Source of the DNA: Pseudomonas umsongensis
GTDB taxonomy: Bacteria > Pseudomonadota > Gammaproteobacteria > Pseudomonadales > Pseudomonadaceae
Assembly (NCBI RefSeq): GCF_002236105.1
Contig: NZ_NIWU01000006.1
Coordinates: forward strand, 62,001 to 126,000
DNA length: 64,000 nt
Reading direction: 5' to 3'
Shown: positions 32,850 through 41,136 of the stretch, in pieces
Numbering within the stretch: position 1 is the first letter of the stretch
Layout of the letters: every line of letters starts with the position of its first letter
Translations under genes and position numbers: made by a program
Notes under the pieces: model-generated
Database searches by the model: none
Seen by the model: the letters and a program-made list of their open reading frames with translations, nothing else
Told to the model about the DNA's origin: nothing

Positions 32850-34703
32850 ATGCTCAAACGCCTTGCCTGGCTGGCGCTCTGTGTCTGCGCCCCGCTGTCC
32901 GCCGCGCCTCACATCGATCCACAACGTTTGCAGCAACTGGCCAACGACCCCTTTTGGATCTCCCTGGGCCATTACGAAACCGCCAAGCTCGGTGGCTGGC
33001 GTAGCTATGTCAGCGACAAGAAATTTTTTCTTGCCGCCGATGGCAACGAACACCCGGACCGTGAACTGGCGGCCACCGTGCAAGCCTTGTACGCCCCGGC
33101 CACTTCCGGCGAACAGCATGCGCAGTGCGTCTACCCGGCACGAACCCGCTGGCTCAAGGCGCAGCTCAACCTGACCGACCTGCCGGCTTTGGACTGCGCC
33201 GAGTTCAATCAATGGTTCAAGGACGTTTCGCCCCACAGCGCGGTGATGATCTTCCCGGCGGCCTACCTGAACAGCCCGTCATCGATGTTCGGCCACACAT
33301 TGCTGCGCATCGATCAGGCCGACGTGCAAAGCGACAAGACCTCGCTGCTCAGTTACGCGATCAACTTCGGCGCCTACATCGAGGGTTCCGACAACAGCAT
33401 CCTGTACGCCTGGAAAGGCTTGATGGGGGGCTATCCGGGGCTGTTTGCGCTGGTGCCTTACCAGGAAAAGCTCTCGGAATACCGCAGTCTCGAAAACCGT
33501 GACTTGTGGGAGTACCGCCTGAACCTGACCCAGCAGGAAACGGCGCGCATGGTCGAGCACGTCTGGGAACTGAAACAGATTCAGTTCGACTATTTCTTCT
33601 TCGACGAAAACTGCTCCTATCGCCTGCTGGAACTGCTGCAAGTGGCGCGTCCGAGTCTGCGCCTGACCGAGCAATTCCCACTGACAGCCATTCCCACCGA
33701 CACCGTCAAGGCCGTGAAAGAGGCCGGGCTGGTGGAGTCCATCCAGTATCGTCCGTCTCGCGAACGGGAATTGCTGAGCCGAGCCGAGCCACTGACCGAT
33801 GAAGAACAACAGTGGGTACTGAAGGTCAGCGCCGACCAGAATCAATTGCAAACGCCCGAATTCAAGGCGCAACCCCGTGACCGCCAGGCGCTGATCATCG
33901 ATGCGGCCTACCGCCTGGAACGCTATCGCGCCAACGGCCAGGAGCGAGATCCGCAGCGGGCCCAGCGCAGCTTTGAGTTGCTGCGGGCGATCAACCGCAA
34001 TCCCGCCCCAGAACTGGACATCCCGCAGCCTGGCCTGCCCGAGGACGGCCATGAGTCGCGCACCTGGCAGGCCGGTCTGGGCACCCGTGGTGACCGCGCC
34101 TTTGGCGAGTACGGCTTGCGCATGGCCTATCACGATCTCAATGACAACGCCGAAAGCTTCCCCCTCGGCGCACAGATCGAGATCCTGCAATTGAAACTGC
34201 GCCAGTACGAAGGCAATGACTGGCAAGTGCAGCAACTGGACCTGGCGACCATTCGCTCCCTGACCCCGCGAAATGAGTTGCTGCAACCGTTGTCGTGGCA
34301 GGTCACTGGTGGCCTGGAGCGAGTGCCGGGCAAGCATGACGATGAAACCCTGGTCAGCCACGTCAATGGCGGCGGCGGCGGAACCTGGCAACTGGGCGAC
34401 GACATGCTGGGGTTCGCCCTGGGCACCGTGCGCGTGGAGCACAATAATGACTTCGCCGAATTCATATCGCCGGCAGCAGGTTTCAACACCGGCCTGCTGT
34501 GGAAAAACCCGCTGGGCAATCTGAGCCTGGAGGCAAAAGGCGATTTCTTCACCAATGGCGAAGTGCGCCGTAGCCTGAGCCTGAACCAGCAGTGGGAATT
34601 GTCGCGCAACCTCGGTTTGCGCCTGAGCGCCCAGCGCGAGTTCAGCCACCTGGCCACGCCTGAGAATGAAGTGATGCTAGAGGTGAAGTGGTATCACTAC
34701 TGA
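32850..34703 (+). CDS. DUF4105 (Lnb-like) protein with a C-terminal beta-barrel-like domain
   Basis: A 617-residue exported protein with a signal peptide (LALCVCAPLSAA/PH). The N-terminal half has the DUF4105 signatures NSPSSMFGHTLLRI (His149), YAWKGLMGGYPG and FFDENCSYRLLELL (Cys255), an NlpC/P60-like His/Cys arrangement. The C-terminal third has alternating strands (LSLEAKGDFFTNGEVRRSL) and ends in the aromatic VKWYHY, typical of an outer-membrane barrel. The DUF4105 domain is that of the lipoprotein N-acyltransferase Lnb. The start at ATG 32850 has a weak Shine-Dalgarno. The downstream small lipoprotein gene is separated by a REP. Confidence 0.85.
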   Translation: MLKRLAWLALCVCAPLSAAPHIDPQRLQQLANDPFWISLGHYETAKLGGWRSYVSDKKFFLAADGNEHPDRELAATVQALYAPATSGEQHAQCVYPARTRWLKAQLNLTDLPALDCAEFNQWFKDVSPHSAVMIFPAAYLNSPSSMFGHTLLRIDQADVQSDKTSLLSYAINFGAYIEGSDNSILYAWKGLMGGYPGLFALVPYQEKLSEYRSLENRDLWEYRLNLTQQETARMVEHVWELKQIQFDYFFFDENCSYRLLELLQVARPSLRLTEQFPLTAIPTDTVKAVKEAGLVESIQYRPSRERELLSRAEPLTDEEQQWVLKVSADQNQLQTPEFKAQPRDRQALIIDAAYRLERYRANGQERDPQRAQRSFELLRAINRNPAPELDIPQPGLPEDGHESRTWQAGLGTRGDRAFGEYGLRMAYHDLNDNAESFPLGAQIEILQLKLRQYEGNDWQVQQLDLATIRSLTPRNELLQPLSWQVTGGLERVPGKHDDETLVSHVNGGGGGTWQLGDDMLGFALGTVRVEHNNDFAEFISPAAGFNTGLLWKNPLGNLSLEAKGDFFTNGEVRRSLSLNQQWELSRNLGLRLSAQREFSHLATPENEVMLEVKWYHY

Positions 34704-34721
34704 CCAAAATGCACCGATCCA

Positions 34722-34817
34722 CCCTGTGGGAGCGAGCCTGCTCGCGAATGCGCACTGTCTGCCGACATCGATGGCGGCTGATCCACCGCCTTCGCGAGCA
34801 GGCTCGCTCCCACAGGG
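34722..34817. repeat. REP-type inverted repeat (TGTGGGAGCGAGCCTGCTCGCGAA family)
   Basis: CCCTGTGGGAGCGAGCCTGC pairs with GCAGGCTCGCTCCCACAGGG over a ~45-base centre containing CGACATCGATGGCGGCTG. It follows the DUF4105 gene. Confidence 0.88.
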
Positions 34818-34927
34818 GGGTGGGGGTTGTGGTGTTGAATGGATTTTTCACAGGCCTTCCACAAACACCTGACGAACCCGCACCTAGACTTCCCTTATAG
34901 GCCGTTAAACGGCCCCGGGAGTCCGAG

Positions 34928-35284
34928 ATGTGGCGTTGCGCAGGTGTGTTGAGTTTGTTGATGTTGATCGCTGGTTGCCAGACAACCCACGAAGATCTGA
35001 TCGCCAAGGGTTATCCACCGGCATTCGCCGACGGGTTCGATGATGGGTGCAGCAGTGGTCGACAGGCCGCCGGGGCCATCACCGGCGAGTTTCGAAAAAA
35101 CGTCCCGCGCTACCTGAAGGACAAGAATTACGCCGAAGGCTGGAGCGATGGTTTCCGTCAGTGTCAGGCCATGCGCGAAAACGAGGATCGTGAGAGCTAT
35201 CGCAACAGTCACCTCAATGAACGGGACAAAGCCTGGGAGCAACAGAAGGATCAGGATGCCGCTCGAGCCTATCGCTCGCCATGA
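34928..35284 (+). CDS. Small predicted lipoprotein
   Basis: A 118-residue protein with a lipoprotein signal peptide (lipobox LIAGC, Cys17) followed by a polar domain: TTHEDLIAKGYPPAFADGFD, then DDGCSSGRQAAGA and a Glu/Arg-rich helical end (EGWSDGFRQCQAMRENEDRE). Two further cysteines may pair. Aromatic/acidic GYPPAFADGF-type repeats (also GWSDGFRQ) resemble short repeat motifs found in some small lipoproteins. It ends 70 bases before the GreA/B-like gene on the same strand, so the two may share a transcript. No function is known. Confidence 0.85.
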   Translation: MWRCAGVLSLLMLIAGCQTTHEDLIAKGYPPAFADGFDDGCSSGRQAAGAITGEFRKNVPRYLKDKNYAEGWSDGFRQCQAMRENEDRESYRNSHLNERDKAWEQQKDQDAARAYRSP

Positions 35285-35354
35285 GTCGCTTTCAGACATC
35301 CTGTGCAACCAAATGCCTGCGAGCATGGCCCAAACCCTATAACGGGAGAAAACC

Positions 35355-35849
35355 ATGAGCCGGGCATTCGTCAATGAAGATAACGCCGCTGCGCAAGCCG
35401 ATCAGCCAGTCGAACGGCAGGTCAGCGCGCAGCCCAACTACGTCACACCACAGGGCCTGAAACTGCTGCAGGCCAAGGTTGGCGAACTGCAAGCCCTGCA
35501 CGCCGCGCAGTCTGCGGAGGGCGATCAGGCCGACAAGCAGCGCCTGGCCGACCTGGAGCGCGACCTGCGTTACTTCAAGCAACGCCTGGGCAGCGCCCAG
35601 GTCGTACCAGTCGCCACGTCCACCGAAAAAGTGCAGATCGGCAGTCGGGTGACCTACGCCGATGAACATGACGCCGAGCACCGGGTGCAACTGGTGGGCG
35701 AAGATCAGGCCGATGCCGCTCATGGCCTGATCAATTGGGGATCGCCGCTGGGTCGGGCACTGCTCGGGGCGCAACTCGGTGACGAGGTGCTGTGGCAACG
35801 CCCGGCCGGCGATCAAACGATCGAGATCATTCGTATCGAGCCGGCTTAA
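35355..35849 (+). CDS. GreA/GreB-like transcription elongation factor
   Basis: A 164-residue protein of the GreA/GreB family. The N-terminal coiled coil runs from about residue 28 (YVTPQGLKLLQAKVGELQAL) to 75, followed by the globular domain with VQIGSRVTYADEHDAEHRVQ, GLINWGSPLGRALLGAQLGD and VEIIRIE-like end. GreB relatives rescue backtracked RNA polymerase through acidic residues at the coiled-coil tip; the hairpin here is shorter than in E. coli GreB (158 residues overall), so it may act differently. Its TAA stop overlaps the gdhA stop inside a single TTAA. Confidence 0.82.
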   Translation: MSRAFVNEDNAAAQADQPVERQVSAQPNYVTPQGLKLLQAKVGELQALHAAQSAEGDQADKQRLADLERDLRYFKQRLGSAQVVPVATSTEKVQIGSRVTYADEHDAEHRVQLVGEDQADAAHGLINWGSPLGRALLGAQLGDEVLWQRPAGDQTIEIIRIEPA

Positions 35850-37183
35850 ACCACACCTTGGGCCAGCATCGCGTCGGCGACTTTGACAAAACCGGCGATG
35901 TTCGCGCCCTTGACGTAGTTGACCTGGCCATTCTCCTCACCGTAATGCACGCAAGCATGATGGATCGACTGCATGATGGCGTGCAGCTTGCTGTCCACCT
36001 CACCGCCGGTCCATAGCAAACGCATGGCGTTCTGCGACATCTCCAGACCGCTGACAGCAACACCACCGGCATTGGACGCCTTGCCCGGCGCGAACAGGAT
36101 GCCTGCTTCGATAAACAGGTCCACGGCTTCGAGGGTGGTCGGCATGTTCGCCCCTTCCGCCACACAGAAGCAGCCATTGCGCAGCAACGCCTGTGCCGCC
36201 TCGGCATCCAGTTCGTTTTGCGTGGCGCACGGCAGCGCGATGTCGCAGCTCAGCCCCCATGGGTGCTGGCCAGCCAGGAACTCCAGGCCAAATCGACCCG
36301 CCAGTTCGCTGATGCGTCCGCGCTGCACGTTTTTCAGTTCAAGCAGCGCCTGCCACTGCTCTTCGGTCAGCCCGCTCTCGCAGTACAGCGTGCCTTCGGA
36401 GTCAGACAGCGAAATAACCTTGCCGCCCAGGTCCATGACCTTGCGCGCCGCGTACTGCGCAACGTTGCCAGAACCCGAGATCGCCACACGTTTGCCTTCG
36501 ACGGTTTCACCGCGACGCTTGAGCATTTCCTCGGCGAAGTACACGCAACCGAACCCGGTGGCCTCAGGGCGAATCAGGCTGCCGCCATAGCTCGGACCCT
36601 TGCCGGTCAACACGCTGGTGAACTGGTTGCTAAGGCGCTTGTACTGACCGAACAGGAAGCCGATCTCGCGGGCACCGACGCCGATATCGCCGGCCGGCAC
36701 GTCGACATCGGCGCCAATGTGGCGATACAACTCACTCATGAAGGCCTGGCAGAAGCGCATGACTTCGGCGTCGCTTTTGCCTTTGGGGTCGAAATCGGAA
36801 CCGCCTTTGCCGCCACCCATGGGCAACGACGTCAACGAGTTCTTGAAGGTCTGCTCGAAGGCCAGGAACTTCAAGACGCCCAGATTCACCGACGGATGGA
36901 AACGCAGGCCGCCTTTGTACGGGCCAATGGCGCTGTTCATCTGGATACGGAAACCGCGATTGACCTGCACCTTGCCGTGATCGTCGACCCAGGACACGCG
37001 GAACACGATAGCTCGCTCCGGCTCGCACATGCGCTCCAGGATGCCTGAGGTCAGGTAATGCGGATTGGCTTCGAGAAAGGGCCACAGGCTACGCAAGACT
37101 TCCTCGACGGCCTGGTGGAATTCAGGCTGGTCCGGGTCGCGTTTTTTAAGCCGGGCAAGGAAGGATTCGACGGATTCGATCAT
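35846..37183 (-). CDS. gdhA: NADP-specific glutamate dehydrogenase GdhA
   Basis: A 445-residue enzyme that aminates 2-oxoglutarate to glutamate with NADPH (E. coli GdhA 447). It has the substrate motif SLPMGGGKGGSDFDPKG with the catalytic Lys, VDVPAGDIGVGAREIGFL, and the NAD(P) fold GSGNVAQYAARKV. The adjacent SDSEGT motif follows the nucleotide-binding strand in the place that sets cofactor choice, in line with NADP use. It begins with ATG 37183 after an AT-rich upstream region. Confidence 0.96.
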   Translation of the reverse strand: MIESVESFLARLKKRDPDQPEFHQAVEEVLRSLWPFLEANPHYLTSGILERMCEPERAIVFRVSWVDDHGKVQVNRGFRIQMNSAIGPYKGGLRFHPSVNLGVLKFLAFEQTFKNSLTSLPMGGGKGGSDFDPKGKSDAEVMRFCQAFMSELYRHIGADVDVPAGDIGVGAREIGFLFGQYKRLSNQFTSVLTGKGPSYGGSLIRPEATGFGCVYFAEEMLKRRGETVEGKRVAISGSGNVAQYAARKVMDLGGKVISLSDSEGTLYCESGLTEEQWQALLELKNVQRGRISELAGRFGLEFLAGQHPWGLSCDIALPCATQNELDAEAAQALLRNGCFCVAEGANMPTTLEAVDLFIEAGILFAPGKASNAGGVAVSGLEMSQNAMRLLWTGGEVDSKLHAIMQSIHHACVHYGEENGQVNYVKGANIAGFVKVADAMLAQGVV

Positions 37184-37387
37184 GGAAAAGTCTCGGCAAA
37201 TTATTGTCGTTGGAAGAAATTGGGCCGGACTTTAACAAACGAAACGCGCACAGGAATAGAGCAGAATGTCGCATTTATGAAATTAAATGGTGCTCAAGAT
37301 ATAAAATAATCGATTTTTGAGCACCTCATGCACCATAAAGGGGACCTCATCCGCAGGGCTTGCACCAGCATGCACCCTGCACATAAA

Positions 37388-37413
37388 AGCCCTGATGCGC
37401 CAGCATCAGGGCT
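37388..37413 (-). terminator. Rho-independent terminator of the Fn3-like gene
   Basis: On the minus strand AGCCCTGATGC TGGC GCATCAGGGCT then TTTATG, 13 bases after the stop of the Fn3-like gene. It also separates that gene from gdhA, which is transcribed the same way. Confidence 0.85.
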
Positions 37414-37425
37414 TGGTTGAGCAGG

Positions 37426-38892
37426 TCAAGCCAATAGGGCCGAACCGACACGTTTCCCCGGAAGAGGAATACCCAATGCAGGATAATGAACAGATACGCG
37501 ATCTGACTCATGCCCGGTACCATCCACCGCCCTTACGCTAAACGTATATCGCTTACCTGATTCCAGCCCGGTAACAGCAAACTCGGTCTCTTTCGTACGC
37601 CCCGACTCTATACCGCCCTGTTCGACGATATAAGTAATATTGCCAGAGCTGTCATACGACGGCTCCCACGTCAATGTTAGGCCAAGATCAGTGGTTCGAA
37701 GATTCGAGGGGTCTGTCGGCGAGGTAAAGTCCGGAAAACTAACCTTGACACAAACAGGCTCCGAGTAGCGAAATGACTCATCGTAAGTTCGAATGCAGTA
37801 AACGTGTTCTCGTCCTTCCTGTGGATCTGTATCGGTATAGGGGGGCGAAATTGGTATCTCGAGGAGCTGATTATCTCGACGCAGTTCATATCGAGGTTCA
37901 CCAGTTTCTACTTCACCGCCGTACCAATAAAATGAAACCTGACTCGCCGTGTGATTAAAAGGCTTAAAATAGGTCGGAGGCGTTGGCGTGAATCGAGACC
38001 CGACGGAACCTGAAAACCCTGGAAGTTGGTTTTTTGCAGGAAAATTAACTTCCCCAACGTTAAATGGAATACCAACCTTGGGATATTGAACAAAAACCCG
38101 ATTTGATTCATTGCCCGTAGGATCGAACGCAGTTACACCAAACTCGTAGCGTTGACCTGGAACCAGACCGGCAATAGCAAACTCAGTATTTATAGTTTCC
38201 CCTAATTTATGATCAACTCCCTGATCGACCCGATAGGTAACATGCCCTGAGCTGTCACTGGATTCATCCCAACTGAAGATAAGCCCTAAATTGGTGGTTC
38301 TCAGATCAGTAGGCACTGTCGGTGCGGTAAAGTCTTCGAACTCGACATCGACACAAATGGGATCGGAAAAGTTAAATTCCTCATCATACGTACGCATGCA
38401 GTATTTATGAACTCGCCCTTGCTCTGGAGTGGTATCTTTATAAGGAGGATGGCGTGGCACTTCCATCAAATCATTATCACGCCTTAGTTCATAGCGTGGC
38501 TCACCACCGTCGACTGCACCGTCCCCCCAGAACAAACTAACCTCAGACGAAGTTTGATTGAAAGCCTCAAGAAATGACGGAGGACTCGGTTTGTGCCTGG
38601 CGGTGGTAACAGGCACACTTTCACCTTCAGGGCTGCCCGGACCATGCGTTTTAGGATGCACAGAAAAAACATAAGGCGTCTTGGATGTCAGCCCGGTAAA
38701 TTCATAAGACCCTCCGCCACTATACTGGCCCACACGAGTACTGCCTTTATATAAGTAAACACCTTCCCAGTACCCATACACCTGCCAGCTTATCCGACAT
38801 GTCGTAGCAGTAATATTAGAAGCCTGGATCTTAATCAAAGGATCAGGAATCGGACTTGCTTTAGGAAGCAAAGGTAAATTTGAAATTCTCAT
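37426..38892 (-). CDS. Fibronectin type III-like protein with internal duplication (accessory gene)
   Basis: A 488-residue protein with Fn3-type motifs: CRISWQVYGYWEGVYLYKG, TPYVFSVHPK, then two related units of ~175 residues (about 102-275 and 303-475). The units share GEPRYELRRDN, a Cys pair 15 residues apart (YCMRTYDEE...PICV, YCIRTYDES...PVCV), FTxPTxPxxLRTTxLGL and a DSSG turn. No signal peptide is seen. I chose ATG 38892 (GGTGA Shine-Dalgarno) over GTG 38901. Its base composition is visibly more AT-rich than its neighbours. Function unknown; extracellular binding or carbohydrate interaction is possible but unproven. Confidence 0.8.
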   Translation of the reverse strand: MRISNLPLLPKASPIPDPLIKIQASNITATTCRISWQVYGYWEGVYLYKGSTRVGQYSGGGSYEFTGLTSKTPYVFSVHPKTHGPGSPEGESVPVTTARHKPSPPSFLEAFNQTSSEVSLFWGDGAVDGGEPRYELRRDNDLMEVPRHPPYKDTTPEQGRVHKYCMRTYDEEFNFSDPICVDVEFEDFTAPTVPTDLRTTNLGLIFSWDESSDSSGHVTYRVDQGVDHKLGETINTEFAIAGLVPGQRYEFGVTAFDPTGNESNRVFVQYPKVGIPFNVGEVNFPAKNQLPGFSGSVGSRFTPTPPTYFKPFNHTASQVSFYWYGGEVETGEPRYELRRDNQLLEIPISPPYTDTDPQEGREHVYCIRTYDESFRYSEPVCVKVSFPDFTSPTDPSNLRTTDLGLTLTWEPSYDSSGNITYIVEQGGIESGRTKETEFAVTGLESGKRYTFSVRAVDGTGHESDRVSVHYPALGIPLPGKRVGSALLA

Positions 38893-39117
38893 TATAATCA
38901 CCGGAGAGAAAGCGAATTAGTGTTAAACCACATAAGCGAGTATAAACAGTAATTTCACGTCCACCACTAGCAGAACTACTAGGTTGCAATCTCTAAACAG
39001 CTTCTTTCCGGCTTTCTTCAATACCTAAACATCGCACCGACTTAAAATCACTGTACTGTCTCGTTTTGCCAGGAAGGATCTGAATCGAGCGTTACAATCC
39101 TCCGGCCAGAAATAAAA

Positions 39118-39144
39118 ATGCCAGTCAGCATGACTGACTGGCAT
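39118..39144 (-). terminator. Rho-independent terminator of ettA
   Basis: On the minus strand ATGCCAGTCA GTCATGC TGACTGGCAT followed by TTTTATT, 43 bases after the ettA stop. It also ends the AT-rich patch holding the Fn3-like gene. Confidence 0.85.
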
Positions 39145-39186
39145 TGGCCCGAAGGCACCGCTTTTTTTCAAACCACCAACCCGAAA

Positions 39187-40851
39187 TCAGGCCAGTTTTT
39201 TGTGCCGTACCCGATGTGGTTGGGCAGCGGCTTCGCCAAGACGCTTTTTGCGGTCGGCTTCGTACTCGGTGTAGTTGCCTTCGAAGAACACCGCTTGCGA
39301 GTCATCTTCGTACGCCAGGATGTGAGTCGCGACGCGGTCAAGGAACCACCGATCGTGAGAGATCACAATGGCGGCGCCCGGAAAGTCGAGCAGGGCTTCT
39401 TCCAGGGAGCGCAGGGTTTCGACGTCGAGGTCGTTGGACGGTTCGTCGAGCAGCAGGACGTTGCCGCCCTCTTTCAGGGTCAGCGCCAGGTGCAAGCGAC
39501 CACGCTCACCACCGGAGAGGTCCTTGACGAACTTCTGCTGGTCGCCGCCCTTGAAGTTGAAGCGGCCGACGTAGGTGCGCGACGGAATCTCGTAGTTACC
39601 AATGCGGATCTGGTCGGAACCATCGGAGATTTGCTGGAACACGGTCTTGCTGCCGTCCAGGTCTTCGCGGCTCTGGTCCACGCAAGCCAACTGCACGGTT
39701 TCGCCGACTTCGATGCTGCCCGAATCCGGTGTTTCCTTGCCCATCAGCATGCGGAACAGGGTCGACTTACCGGCACCGTTACCGCCGATCACACCGACGA
39801 TGGCGCCTTTAGGCATGGAGAACGACAGGTTGTCGATCAATACGCGATCGCCGTAGCCCTTGGTGACGTTCTTGAACTCGATGACCTTGTCGCCCAGGCG
39901 TGGACCCGCCGGGATGTAGATCTCGTTGGTTTCGCTGCGCTTCTGGAATTCCTGCGATTGCATTTCCTCGAAGCGTTGCAGACGTGCCTTGGATTTCGAC
40001 TGGCGGGCCTTGGCGCCTTTGCGCACCCACTCCAGTTCTTCCTTCATGGCTTTTTCGTGAGCCGACTGCTGCTTGGATTCCTGGGCCAGACGATCGGACT
40101 TGGCTTCCAGCCAACCCGAATAGTTGCCCTCGTACGGAATGCCCGCGCCGCGGTCGAGTTCCAGGATCCAGCCAGCGACGTTGTCCAGGAAGTAACGGTC
40201 GTGCGTGATCGCGACCACGGTGCCCGGGAAGTCGTGCAGGAAGTGCTCCAGCCACGCAACGGAATCGGCGTCCAGGTGGTTGGTCGGTTCGTCGAGCAGC
40301 AGCATGTCTGGCGCGGACAGCAGCAGGCGGCACAGGGCCACACGACGCTTTTCACCACCGGACAGGTGTTCTACTTTTGCGTCCCAGGCCGGCAGGCGCA
40401 GCGCGTCGGCGGCGACTTCCAGCTGGCGCTCCAGGTTATGGCCATCGCTGGCTTGCAGGATGGCTTCGAGCTTGGCCTGTTCGGCAGCCAGCTTGTCGAA
40501 GTCGGCATCCGGGTCGGCGTAGGCCGCGTAGACCTCGTCCAGGCGCGCCTGGGCGTCCTTGATCACGCTGACCGCTTCCTCGACCACTTCACGCACGGTC
40601 TTGGTCGGGTCCAGTTGTGGTTCTTGCGGCAGATAGCCGATGTTCAGGTCCGGCATCGGACGGGCTTCGCCGTCGAACTCGGTGTCGACGCCAGCCATGA
40701 TTTTCAACAGGGTGGACTTACCCGAACCGTTGAGGCCGAGTACCCCGATCTTGGCGCCCGGGAAGAACGACAAGGAGATGTTTTTCAGGATTTCCCGCTT
40801 CGGCGGAACAACTTTGCCCAGCCGATGCATGGTGAATACGTATTGAGCCAT
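39187..40851 (-). CDS. ettA: Energy-dependent translational throttle protein EttA (ABC-F ATPase)
   Basis: A 554-residue ABC-F protein that binds the ribosomal E site and gates entry into elongation according to ADP/ATP. Two ABC domains: Walker A GLNGSGKST (residue ~37) with signature LSGGEKRRVALCRLLL, and Walker A GGNGAGKST with LSGGERGRLHLALTL. The domains are joined by the charged P-site tRNA interaction linker. Walker B LLLDEPTNHLD and LLLDEPSNDLD are intact. No membrane domain is present. It matches PA4595 by position; morA is divergent, 285 bases away. Confidence 0.96.
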   Translation of the reverse strand: MAQYVFTMHRLGKVVPPKREILKNISLSFFPGAKIGVLGLNGSGKSTLLKIMAGVDTEFDGEARPMPDLNIGYLPQEPQLDPTKTVREVVEEAVSVIKDAQARLDEVYAAYADPDADFDKLAAEQAKLEAILQASDGHNLERQLEVAADALRLPAWDAKVEHLSGGEKRRVALCRLLLSAPDMLLLDEPTNHLDADSVAWLEHFLHDFPGTVVAITHDRYFLDNVAGWILELDRGAGIPYEGNYSGWLEAKSDRLAQESKQQSAHEKAMKEELEWVRKGAKARQSKSKARLQRFEEMQSQEFQKRSETNEIYIPAGPRLGDKVIEFKNVTKGYGDRVLIDNLSFSMPKGAIVGVIGGNGAGKSTLFRMLMGKETPDSGSIEVGETVQLACVDQSREDLDGSKTVFQQISDGSDQIRIGNYEIPSRTYVGRFNFKGGDQQKFVKDLSGGERGRLHLALTLKEGGNVLLLDEPSNDLDVETLRSLEEALLDFPGAAIVISHDRWFLDRVATHILAYEDDSQAVFFEGNYTEYEADRKKRLGEAAAQPHRVRHKKLA

Positions 40852-41136
40852 GGAGAACCTAGGGTCAGTGACTGATGAATGAATAGAGCGCAGGCGATGC
40901 CCGGCCAGACCATGCGCGACGTACGCTTGACGAGGTCAATGCGCAGGCGCTGAAAAAAGTCTGATTCTAGGAGCTGGAACGCTCCCGCGTAACCGGCAAA
41001 GCTACCTTAATGACAGATGGCAGTCCAGCCGAGCGGGACTGGCACTTCGCCACAACTCAAGGCATGCTAGCCGCCCTTCGGGCGTCCGACTTATAGTGCA
41101 CGTCGCGCCAGTCCAGCCAAACCGCAGGATTACAGT

